A stretch of DNA of 5,959 nt, taken from the NCBI GenBank assembly GCA_022402505.1, contig JAKRSE010000372.1, positions 1 to 5,959 on the forward strand. The letters are read 5' to 3'. The notes under the pieces were generated by a model. It was given only the letters and a program-made list of their open reading frames with translations. It was not told the DNA's origin and did not search any database. Positions 1-5,123 of this stretch are shown here, in pieces. The first letter of the stretch is position 1. Each line of letters begins with the position of its first letter. The position numbers and the translations under genes are program-made. The DNA comes from Fimbriimonadaceae bacterium. Its GTDB lineage: Bacteria > Armatimonadota > Fimbriimonadia > Fimbriimonadales > Fimbriimonadaceae.

Positions 1-1
1 C

Positions 2-430
2 ATGGAGAAGATGGCCGACTTCCTCACCGGCGATCCGGCCGTCGGCTTTCGCGAGCTTCTCGCGGCCCGAGTCCGGCTGCAGCAGGGAAATCCAGAGATC
101 GCCCGGATGTGGGCCTGGATGACCCTGCAGGGCGGCACCGAGATCCCCTGCGACAAGGTGGAAGGAGTGCGGGCCGTGCTTCGACGAGTCGCAGAGAAGC
201 GGGATGAGATCGGAATCCCGGCCGGAGTCGATCCGGTCCTCTACATGGGGGCGATCATCTCTATGATCGACGGCTGGTTCCTGTTCCGGGAGAGCCTCGC
301 CATGTTCGCCGAGAGGGACGTGGAAGACGAGGAGACGATGGATGAGCTGATCCGGCTGATCCACGCCACGCTGGACAGGCCCGTCAAGCCCGAGAATCAG
401 ACGATCAGCGAGCCCGGCAGCACGTCGTGA
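2..430 (+). CDS. TetR-family transcriptional regulator, C-terminal part (cut by window start)
   Basis: Seen: 142 codons are open from the first bases to a TGA at 428-430. The frame is still open at the window edge, so the ATG at position 2 is probably internal. The chain looks all-helical: a segment around residues 15-48 (GFRELLAARVRL, then ARMWAWMTLQGG), and a segment near residues 75-105 (DPVLYMGAIISMIDGWFLFRE). This pattern resembles the ligand-binding and dimerisation domain of TetR repressors. Family knowledge: TetR proteins are about 190-210 residues, with an N-terminal helix-turn-helix of about 50-60 residues; that part is absent here and presumably lies to the left. Inferred role: a ligand-responsive cytoplasmic repressor. 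The ligand and target cannot be read from this piece. The last 34 bp overlap the convergent gene on the other strand, and no terminator hairpin with a T-run separates them. Alternative: another all-helical protein, since the call rests on pattern rather than catalytic residues. Confidence 0.72.
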   Translation: MEKMADFLTGDPAVGFRELLAARVRLQQGNPEIARMWAWMTLQGGTEIPCDKVEGVRAVLRRVAEKRDEIGIPAGVDPVLYMGAIISMIDGWFLFRESLAMFAERDVEDEETMDELIRLIHATLDRPVKPENQTISEPGSTS

Positions 431-819
431 CCGACGTAGAAGTGCTGCGACCGAGTCGCCGGCTTCACCCAGTAGAGCCCCGACGGAACGCCCGCCAGCA
501 GCCAGCTCACCACCGTCTGCGCCTCCATGGGGGTCAGCGACCCGCCGTCCCGACGGCAGATCATGAGGTGGAGGAGGTCGTCTTCACCTTCAAACTGGTA
601 TCGAAAAGGCCCGACCCAGCCGCCGAACCGGTTCGGCTCCAGCCCGACGTTCAGCAGGGCATAGTCTTCGGCCTGGACGGGCACGCTGCGGTCCCAGTCC
701 GGCAACATGATCCGCTCGCCGGATTCGATGCAGCCAAGGATTTCGGTCAGAACCGCCGCGCGCTGCTCCGCTTCCGAGGGAGTCGGCTGAATCGGCGGGG
801 AAAAGGGTTCTGGCGACAT
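397..819 (-). CDS. Hypothetical protein, 140 residues, downstream of tRNA-Ser
   Basis: I do not recognise this family. The ATG is at 819-817 and the TGA at 399-397. The N-terminus is proline-rich (residues 2-14) and probably disordered. A helical stretch follows (SEAEQRAAVLTEILGCIESGE, about 15-35). From about residue 38 the composition looks like a folded globular domain, rich in Trp, Tyr and Phe: LPDWDRSVPVQ, then FGGWVGPFRYQFEGEDDLLHL, then PMEAQTVVSWLLAGVP, ending SQHFYVGHDVL. No signal peptide, membrane helix or Cys cluster is visible (single cysteines at 30 and 88), so it is probably cytoplasmic. There is no Shine-Dalgarno sequence before the ATG. Upstream in frame, no start codon occurs before the tRNA gene. 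The start is 21 bp past the tRNA-Ser CCA end on the same strand, so transcription from the tRNA promoter is plausible. It overlaps the convergent TetR gene by 34 bp. The balanced amino-acid composition makes it more credible than the opposite-strand readings here. Confidence 0.68.
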   Translation of the reverse strand: MSPEPFSPPIQPTPSEAEQRAAVLTEILGCIESGERIMLPDWDRSVPVQAEDYALLNVGLEPNRFGGWVGPFRYQFEGEDDLLHLMICRRDGGSLTPMEAQTVVSWLLAGVPSGLYWVKPATRSQHFYVGHDVLPGSLIV

Positions 820-840
820 CCGGCAGGGCCAAAAGAAGGA

Positions 841-928
841 TGGCGGAGCGAGTGGGATTCGAACCCACGATAGGTTGCCCTATACACGATTTCCAATCGT
901 GCTCCTTCGACCACTCGGACACCGCTCC
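841..928 (-). tRNA. tRNA-Ser (anticodon GGA), CCA encoded
   Basis: On the minus strand the 88-nt sequence folds as a class II tRNA. The acceptor stem is GGAGCGG with TCGCTCC (last pair G-U), followed by discriminator G and an encoded CCA at 843-841. The anticodon stem is CACGA/TCGTG around the loop TTGGAAA, with anticodon GGA at 894-892. A long variable arm (TAGG, loop GCAA, CCTA) is the serine hallmark. The T arm is GTGGG-TTCGAAT-CCCAC. It reads UCC and UCU serine codons. A TATCAT box lies 13 nt upstream. No clear terminator follows before the 140-residue gene. Confidence 0.97.
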
Positions 929-941
929 GTCCGCAGTCAAG

Positions 942-947
942 ATGATA
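942..947 (-). promoter_or_regulatory. Probable -10 box for tRNA-Ser
   Basis: The minus-strand hexamer TATCAT matches the bacterial TATAAT consensus at 5 of 6 positions. It ends 13 nt before the mature tRNA 5' end, which would give a precursor leader of about 6-7 nt for RNase P to remove. I found no convincing -35 at 16-18 bp spacing, so the assignment rests on the -10 and its position. Confidence 0.4.
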
Positions 948-1000
948 CTCGGTCCCAGAGAACGAAACCTGGACCCGGGCCCGGCCCAAGAACTCATTGG

Positions 1001-1180
1001 ATGCCGAACCGCGACCTCCCCCAAAAGATCTGCGCCGTCTGCGGCCGGCCGTTCTCCTGGCGGAAGAAGTGGGAGCGGGTCTGGGAGGACGTCCGGTACT
1101 GCAGCGAGAGGTGCCGGCGTCGAAGGGGATCGTCGGAACGTCCCAAGGGTGATGCACCACCCGATCCGCCATGCGAATGA
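1001..1180 (+). CDS. DUF2256 small zinc-ribbon protein, 59 residues
   Basis: The sequence shows four cysteines arranged C11-x2-C14 and C34-x3-C38 around a basic, aromatic core (RPFSWRKKWERVWEDVRYCS). This is the characteristic pattern of the DUF2256 family, small proteins predicted to bind one zinc ion. Their biochemical function is not established to my knowledge. The N-terminus at ATG 1001 gives the usual short lead-in before the first CxxC, which is why I chose it over longer readings running back through the tRNA. The C-terminal tail (about residues 39-59) is basic and then proline-rich, and looks disordered. No Shine-Dalgarno sequence is visible before the ATG. The gene overlaps the start of the downstream HD-domain gene by 29 bp in another frame, which suggests co-transcription and possible translational coupling. 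Inferred role: a nucleic-acid or protein-binding accessory factor, not further definable. Confidence 0.85.
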   Translation: MPNRDLPQKICAVCGRPFSWRKKWERVWEDVRYCSERCRRRRGSSERPKGDAPPDPPCE

Positions 1181-2183
1181 GGCCCGGGAAGCGGAGGTCC
1201 TGGCCCCTCAGGCAGCCCGGGCCGCCGATTCCCGCGGAAGGCCCCGGCCGGAGGAGCCCGACCCGATCCGAACCTGCTGGCAGCGCGACCGGGACCGAGT
1301 GCTCCACTCCAAACCCTTCCGGCGGCTCAAGCACAAGACCCAGGTCTTCGTCGATCCGGTCGGCGACCACTACCGCACCCGGCTGACCCACACCCTGGAA
1401 GTCGCCCAGGTGGCGCGGACCATTGGCCGGGCGCTGCGGCTGAACGAGGACCTGATCGAAGCCATCGCCCTGGCCCACGACCTGGGCCACCCTCCTTTCG
1501 GCCACAGCGGGGAAGAGGCCCTCGACCGGGCGATCCGCAAGGTCGGCGACCCGAATCTGACGGGATTTCGGCACGACGAGCAGTCGCTCCGGGTCGTGGA
1601 TGTCCTGGCCGATCTGAACCTGACCGAAGAGGTCCGCGCCGGGATTTCCGGCCACAGCAAGGGCCGCCGCGACCTCGGCGCAGGAGACGGGGAGGTCAAG
1701 AGCACCCTGGAGGCCGCCGTCGTCCGGATCAGCGACCGGATCGCCTACCTGAACCACGACCTGGACGACGCGACCCGAAGCGGAATGATCGCCGGGATTC
1801 CCGAGAGATTCCAGCCGCTCGGCCGGACCCACAGCGAGCGGGTCAGCCTGATGGTCAACGATCTGATCGAGCAGTCCTTCGACCGCCCGGCTCTCGTCTT
1901 CAGCCCCTGGGTGCTGGAGCTCCTGAACGAGCTGAAGGAGTGGCTCTACGAAAACGTCTACCACCGCTACCCGGAGGTCCATCCGGAGATCCGGCAGGCT
2001 CAGCGGCTGGTCGAGACCCTCTTTGAGCACTTCCTGGAGCCGGGTCGGCTGCCCGCGGGCTATTCCGGTCTCCAGGGGGCGGTGGACTACGTGAGCGGCA
2101 TGACCGACCGGTTCGCCGTCGAAGCCTACATGCGCCTCTTCGTCCCCACCGGCTTCACCGAACGCATCGCCCGCGTGCCGTGA
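1152..2183 (+). CDS. dgt: Deoxyguanosinetriphosphate triphosphohydrolase-like protein (HD domain)
   Basis: This family hydrolyses dNTPs, classically dGTP to deoxyguanosine plus triphosphate, and helps control cytoplasmic nucleotide pools. The 343-residue product carries the family signatures: the N-terminal AREAEVLAPQAARAADSRGR (11-30), RDRDRVLHSKPFRRLKHKTQVF (45-66), then the metal-binding HD set. The metal ligands are H80 (TRLTHTLEVAQ), H109-D110 (LAHDLGHPPFGH) and D195 (ISDRIAYLNHDLDDA). The length and the absence of long insertions fit the shorter dGTPase-like subfamily rather than the roughly 500-residue enterobacterial Dgt. The ATG at 1152 gives the usual 10-15 residues before the first conserved block; an adjacent in-frame GTG at 1149 is an alternative. 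An AAGGG stands only 2 nt before the ATG, closer than a normal ribosome site. The start overlaps the DUF2256 gene by 29 bp, so the two probably form an operon. One small oddity is TCWQRD (41-46), where I recall a Pro-Phe pair as usual. Actual substrate preference cannot be read from sequence. Confidence 0.93.
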   Translation: MHHPIRHANEAREAEVLAPQAARAADSRGRPRPEEPDPIRTCWQRDRDRVLHSKPFRRLKHKTQVFVDPVGDHYRTRLTHTLEVAQVARTIGRALRLNEDLIEAIALAHDLGHPPFGHSGEEALDRAIRKVGDPNLTGFRHDEQSLRVVDVLADLNLTEEVRAGISGHSKGRRDLGAGDGEVKSTLEAAVVRISDRIAYLNHDLDDATRSGMIAGIPERFQPLGRTHSERVSLMVNDLIEQSFDRPALVFSPWVLELLNELKEWLYENVYHRYPEVHPEIRQAQRLVETLFEHFLEPGRLPAGYSGLQGAVDYVSGMTDRFAVEAYMRLFVPTGFTERIARVP

Positions 2184-2245
2184 GGGTGGCAGGCCGACGG
2201 TGATCCTCCGAGCGGGCTCGCCCCGGTGATCGACTCCTTCGGTTC

Positions 2246-2312
2246 GGCAGAGTCCAGGCCGAGTGAACGCGTGAGCCGCAGGCGAACCCGTGAATCCGGC
2301 CTCGACTCTGCC
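2246..2312. repeat. Palindrome 1 of 3
   Basis: The arms are GGCAGAGTCCAGGCCG (2246-2261) and CGGCCTCGACTCTGCC (2297-2312). They pair at 15 of 16 positions: a 9-bp outer stem, a C-C mismatch and a 6-bp inner stem. The loop is 35 nt (2262-2296). Confidence 0.85.
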
Positions 2313-2328
2313 CCCACGGCAGGGGTGC

Positions 2329-2394
2329 CCTGGCCTGACGACGGACCGCCGGTCCAGTTCGAAGCTCGATGAACCCGATCCGTCGCAGGCCAGG
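2329..2394. repeat. Palindrome 2 of 3
   Basis: The arms are CCTGGCCTGACGACGGA (2329-2345) and TCCGTCGCAGGCCAGG (2379-2394). They form a 9-bp outer stem, one bulged A (2338) and a 7-bp inner stem. The loop is 33 nt. The loop contains TCGA-AGC-TCGA near its centre. A competing hairpin, GGACCG-C-CGGTCC, lies at 2343-2355. Confidence 0.87.
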
Positions 2395-2443
2395 TTCACG
2401 GGAGAGTTCTGTTGCCGGATTCCGAAGGCCAAGGCCCCCACAT

Positions 2444-2509
2444 CCCGACCTGCGGCCGTTCGAGGGATGCTGTCTCCGACCGGGGCATCGAGGCGGCCGT
2501 CAGGTCGGG
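2444..2509. repeat. Palindrome 3 of 3
   Basis: The arms are CCCGACCTGCGGCCG (2444-2458) and CGGCCGTCAGGTCGGG (2494-2509). They form a 9-bp outer stem, one bulged T (2500) and a 6-bp inner stem. The 35-nt loop has a further GATGC/GCATC pairing (2466-2470 with 2485-2489). Its stem aligns with palindrome 2 with paired, compensatory differences. Confidence 0.87.
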
Positions 2510-2584
2510 GCACCCAAGGATCGGCGGTCGCTGAGACGACAAGTAGTCTGCCCAATTCTGCCGCCGCGAGAGTGTGAATCGGGT

Positions 2585-4294
2585 CTAGGCGTACAGCACC
2601 CGCACCGCCTCATCGACCGTGGTCTGGCCCATGAGGATCTTGCGAACGGCGTCCTGTTGGAGCGTCGTCATTCCTGACTCGATGGCCTTCTTCCGGATCA
2701 GGTGGGCGGGTTCGCGGCGGAGAACCATGTCGCGGATCTCGTCGTTCATCACCAGCAGCTCGTGGACGCCCGTCCGGCCCTTGTAGCCCGTTCCCTTGCA
2801 GTGGGGACAGCCTCGGCCCTGGAACAGAGTGATGTCCGCCTCCAGATCGTCCGGCACCGGGAACCCGGCGCGGACCAGGCTCTCCCGCGTGCCCTGATAG
2901 GGTTCGCGGCACTTGGGGCAGATCGTCCGCACCAGCCGCTGGGCCAGCACGCCGATGATGGACGAGGCGATCAGGAAGGGCTCAACCTCCATGTCCATCA
3001 GACGGCCGGGGGTGCTGCTGGCATCATTCGTGTGCAGCGTGCTGAAGACGAGGTGGCCCGTCAGAGCCGCCTCCATCGCGATCGTCGCCGTCTCCTTGTC
3101 CCGCATCTCGCCGACCATGATCACGTCCGGGTCCTGGCGGAGCATGGCGCGGAGGCCGGCGGCGAAGGTCATGCCTGCCCGGTTGTTCACCGCGCACTGG
3201 TTGATCCCGTCGATCTCGTATTCGACCGGGTCTTCGATCGTGATGATGTTCTTCAGGCCGTCGTTCGTGGTGTTCAGCAGGCTGTAGAGGGTCGTGGACT
3301 TGCCGGATCCGGTCGGGCCCGTGACGAGCAGGATGCCGTAGCTGCGGCCCGCCAGGTCTTCCAGCCCGGTCAGGTTGTGCGGCAGAAAGCCGATCTTGCT
3401 CAGGCCCAGCATCGTGCCCCGCTTGTCCAGAACGCGGAGGACGATCTTCTCGCCGTGGACCATCGGCAGGGTGCTCACCCGGAAGTCGAACTCGATGCCG
3501 TTGATCCGGGCCGAAATCCGGGCGTCCTGCGGAGCCCGCTTCTCGGCGATGTCCATGTTGGCGATGATCTTGAATCGGCTGGTGAGCGGCGCGGTCATCG
3601 CCTTGGGCAGCTTCATCACGTCCATCATCACGCCGTCGATGCGGAACCGGACGACCAGCTCATGCTTGCGCGGTTCGATGTGGATGTCGCTCGCCTTGTC
3701 GTTGATCGCCTGGCTGAGGATCAGGGTCGCCATGCGGATGACCGGGGCCTCTTCGCCCATCTCCCGCAGCTGGTCGGCGGTCAGGTCCTCCTCGCCCGGG
3801 CGGATGTCGAGGTCCATGTCTCCCTCGAAATCCTTCAGGACCCCCGCCATCGCCTCGCTGATCGCCGCTTCGCCCTGGTAGTGCAGGCTCAAGGCGGCGA
3901 CCAGATCCTCCTCCACCGCGATCTTCGGCTCGATCTCCAGGCCCGTGTTCAGCCGGAGCTCGTCGATGACGAAGACGTCCATCGGGTTCGCCATCGCCAG
4001 GGTCAGGCGGCCCTCCTCCAGGGTCAGCGGGAGGATTTTGAACTTGCGGGCGAAGGCCGGGCTGATCTTCGCCAAGGCCTCGGCGTCGGGCAGGGCCTCG
4101 GCCAGGGAGACGAAGGGGATCCCCCACATGGTGCCCAGGCAGCGCACCCGGTCCACTTCGGTGATCAGCCCCAGGTCCTGCAGGATCCGGGCGATCGGGA
4201 CGGTCTGGCCGAGCTCCTGCTGCTTGGCAAGCGCCAGGTTGAGCTGATCGACGGAGATCAGCCCCTCCTGAACGAAAACCTCACCCGTCAGCAT
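2585..4294 (-). CDS. pilB: Type IV pilus / type II secretion assembly ATPase (PilB/GspE family)
   Basis: This cytoplasmic hexameric ATPase powers pilin or pseudopilin polymerisation at the inner-membrane platform. The 569-residue product is a normal length. Residues 1 to about 150 form the N-terminal region (two MshEN-like helical halves, then GIPFVSLAEAL). The catalytic core follows: VIRMATLILSQAINDKASDIHIEP (185-208), Walker A GPTGSGKST (326-334), Asp box ITIEDPVEYE (351-360), Walker B RQDPDVIMVGEMRD (386-399) and His box LTGHLVFSTLHTND (411-424). A four-cysteine zinc site, CPKC (459-462) and CPHC (496-499), is typical of assembly ATPases rather than PilT retraction ATPases. The ATG at 4294 is the only sensible start: an in-frame TGA lies upstream with no start codon between. 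AAGG stands 2 nt before it. A TAGAGT box 7 nt upstream suggests a leaderless or near-leaderless transcript. It is divergent from a pseudopilin gene, a likely substrate. PilB versus GspE cannot be decided from sequence alone. Confidence 0.96.
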   Translation of the reverse strand: MLTGEVFVQEGLISVDQLNLALAKQQELGQTVPIARILQDLGLITEVDRVRCLGTMWGIPFVSLAEALPDAEALAKISPAFARKFKILPLTLEEGRLTLAMANPMDVFVIDELRLNTGLEIEPKIAVEEDLVAALSLHYQGEAAISEAMAGVLKDFEGDMDLDIRPGEEDLTADQLREMGEEAPVIRMATLILSQAINDKASDIHIEPRKHELVVRFRIDGVMMDVMKLPKAMTAPLTSRFKIIANMDIAEKRAPQDARISARINGIEFDFRVSTLPMVHGEKIVLRVLDKRGTMLGLSKIGFLPHNLTGLEDLAGRSYGILLVTGPTGSGKSTTLYSLLNTTNDGLKNIITIEDPVEYEIDGINQCAVNNRAGMTFAAGLRAMLRQDPDVIMVGEMRDKETATIAMEAALTGHLVFSTLHTNDASSTPGRLMDMEVEPFLIASSIIGVLAQRLVRTICPKCREPYQGTRESLVRAGFPVPDDLEADITLFQGRGCPHCKGTGYKGRTGVHELLVMNDEIRDMVLRREPAHLIRKKAIESGMTTLQQDAVRKILMGQTTVDEAVRVLYA

Positions 4295-4301
4295 GGCCTT
4301 G

Positions 4302-4331
4302 ACTCTAAACTTCCACGTCCGCCGGGTTCAA
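4302..4331 (-). promoter_or_regulatory. Putative pilB promoter
   Basis: On the minus strand, TTGAAC (4331-4326) and TAGAGT (4307-4302) are separated by 18 bp. Each matches its consensus at 4 of 6 positions. The -10 ends only 7 nt before the pilB ATG, so the transcript would begin at or next to the start codon. Confidence 0.45.
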
Positions 4332-4380
4332 CCACCCCCGAGCATTGCGGGTTGCCCCCGAAGTCGGGACCCGGGGTGGT
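4331..4380. repeat. 50-bp imperfect palindrome in the pilB/pseudopilin divergent region
   Basis: ACCACCCC (4331-4338) pairs with GGGGTGGT (4373-4380), GGGT (4349-4352) with ACCC (4369-4372), and CCCGA (4357-4361) with TCGGG (4364-4368). The whole 3' side (4364-4380) is therefore paired without a break, while the 5' side has two bulges of 10 and 4 nt. It sits between the two divergent -10 boxes and abuts the proposed pilB -35, so it could be an operator or a transcript hairpin. No specific regulator is recognised. Confidence 0.55.
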
Positions 4381-4407
4381 GTTCGACAAGAGGGGGGCTT
4401 CCTCCCG

Positions 4408-4413
4408 TAGAAT
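4408..4413 (+). promoter_or_regulatory. Putative -10 box for the pseudopilin gene
   Basis: TAGAAT matches TATAAT at 5 of 6 positions. A TCGACA at 4383-4388 could be a -35, but the 19-bp spacing is long. Start of transcription near 4420 would leave about 15 nt before the ATG at 4435. The same TAGAATCA string occurs before the gene at 5124. Confidence 0.5.
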
Positions 4414-4434
4414 CAGGCGAGATTGTTCAACTCC

Positions 4435-5091
4435 ATGCGTCGCGCCTTCACTTTGATCGAGCTGCTGGTCGTCATCGCGATCATTGCGATCCTCGCCGCC
4501 ATCCTCTTTCCCGTCTTCGCCCAGGCGAAGGCGGCGGCGAAGGCGGCGTCGAGCCTCAGCAACGTCCGCCAGCTCAGCCTCGCCTTTCGGATGTACTGGA
4601 CCGACTTCGACGACACCATGACCCCGGCGGCGATGGTGGACGGCGGGGAGGTCAAGGTCTGGCACGACCTCATCGACCCCTACGTCAAGAACAAGCAGAT
4701 CTGGATCTGCCCGGCCTCCACCCTGGCCCGAACCGATTCCGACGGACGGCCGACGGCCCACTACGGCTACAACTCCCACTACCTCGGCGGCCTGGCCTTC
4801 GACTTCTCGAACTTCATGACCCCCTCACCGACCTCCGAGACGGCCCTGGCCGAACCGGCAGCCACCATCCTGCTGGGCGACGCTCGGTCCTCGGTGCCCG
4901 GCAGCTGGTGCGGCGATGACGGCAAGCACCTCCTCCCGCCCTCCCAGAGCCCTCTGGACTGCTGGGGACGGCTGGACCCGCGGCACAGCGGCGGATTCAA
5001 TGTCGGCTTTGTGGACGGCCACGCGAAGCGGCTGCGCCCCGGCGATCTGGAGAACCGGACCCCCGCCGACCTCCTGTTCGACCGCGACTGA
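4435..5091 (+). CDS. Prepilin-type N-terminal methylation protein with H-x9-DG domain (pseudopilin)
   Basis: The 218-residue product begins MRRAFTLIELLVVIAIIAIL, a type III (prepilin) signal. It has a short basic leader, a predicted prepilin-peptidase cut between Ala4 and Phe5, Glu at mature position 5, and a hydrophobic helix to about residue 29. Ala rather than the classical Gly precedes the cut. The C-terminal part has RHSGGFNVGFVDGH, in which H184 is separated from D194-G195 by exactly nine residues. This is the motif that defines the H-x9-DG processing-associated pseudopilins of Armatimonadota, Planctomycetota and related phyla. Three cysteines (92, 159 and 176) could form a disulfide outside the membrane. 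Inferred role: a minor or major pseudopilin assembled by the divergently encoded ATPase. I chose ATG 4435 because it gives a typical five-residue-scale leader. A TTG at 4423 in the same frame would add MFNS and lies 9 nt after TAGAAT. No Shine-Dalgarno sequence is present for either. The large number of such paralogues in these genomes makes the exact substrate or function uncertain. Confidence 0.93.
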   Translation: MRRAFTLIELLVVIAIIAILAAILFPVFAQAKAAAKAASSLSNVRQLSLAFRMYWTDFDDTMTPAAMVDGGEVKVWHDLIDPYVKNKQIWICPASTLARTDSDGRPTAHYGYNSHYLGGLAFDFSNFMTPSPTSETALAEPAATILLGDARSSVPGSWCGDDGKHLLPPSQSPLDCWGRLDPRHSGGFNVGFVDGHAKRLRPGDLENRTPADLLFDRD

Positions 5092-5105
5092 TCGAACCGA
5101 AAACC

Positions 5106-5114
5106 TGATAGAAT
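5106..5114 (+). promoter_or_regulatory. Putative extended -10 promoter for the secreted protein gene
   Basis: TGATAGAAT has the form TGn-TAGAAT, an extended -10 that can work without a good -35, and none is seen. It ends 9 nt before the ATG at 5124, so the leader would be only a few nucleotides. It lies within the 32-bp gap after the pseudopilin stop, so the downstream gene may be transcribed separately. Confidence 0.5.
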
Positions 5115-5123
5115 CACCGGCAG

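Larger units (their letters stand above)
2184..2584. other. 401-bp gap between convergent genes, rich in long palindromes
   Basis: This is the only gene-free stretch over 300 bp. The readings that cross it are low-complexity Arg/Pro/Ser/Gly translations with no domain-like pattern, so I call no gene. What it does hold is structure: three large imperfect palindromes at 2246-2312, 2329-2394 and 2444-2509 (listed separately). There is also a short perfect hairpin, CGAGC-GG-GCTCG, at 2209-2220 just after dgt, and a weaker CGGCGG/CCGCCG pair at 2522-2527 and 2561-2566 just after pilB. Direct repeats CGGTGATC (2198, 2224) and CAGGCCGA (2190, 2255) also occur. No hairpin is followed by a T-run on either strand, so none looks like a standard intrinsic terminator, though both genes must end transcription here. 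Confidence 0.75.

Noticed and set aside
841..928. tRNA-Ser as an attachment site for an integrated element
   Set aside because: No integrase gene and no repeat of the tRNA 3' end is present in the window, and the flanking genes look like ordinary chromosome.
951..975. Bulged hairpin GGTC-C-CAG / CTG-GACC upstream of the DUF2256 gene
   Set aside because: It has only 7 bp, with a 10-nt loop in a GC-rich region, and no link to a known leader element. Chance is a sufficient explanation.
2209..2220. Intrinsic terminator after dgt
   Set aside because: CGAGC-GG-GCTCG is a good small hairpin, but it is not followed by a T-run. It is kept only as a hairpin note.
2246..2509. CRISPR array or integron attC sites as an explanation for the palindromes
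   Set aside because: There are no identical direct repeats with regular spacers, and no attC core pair of the GTTRRRY/RYYYAAC type at the arm ends. No integrase or cas gene is in the window.
747..2555. 602-residue reading on the minus strand, antisense to dgt
   Set aside because: It is a mirror of codon bias in a GC-rich gene. Its translation lacks domain-like patterns, and it also runs through the tRNA region and the palindromes.
2126..2677. Short readings in the 2184-2584 gap (63, 95 and 102 residues)
   Set aside because: Compositions are dominated by Arg, Pro, Ser and Gly. They cross palindrome arms and have no plausible starts or domains.
2702..4456. 584-residue reading on the plus strand, antisense to pilB
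   Set aside because: The opposite strand encodes every PilB motif. This reading is rich in His, Arg, Asp and Val from reversed codons and has no recognisable family.
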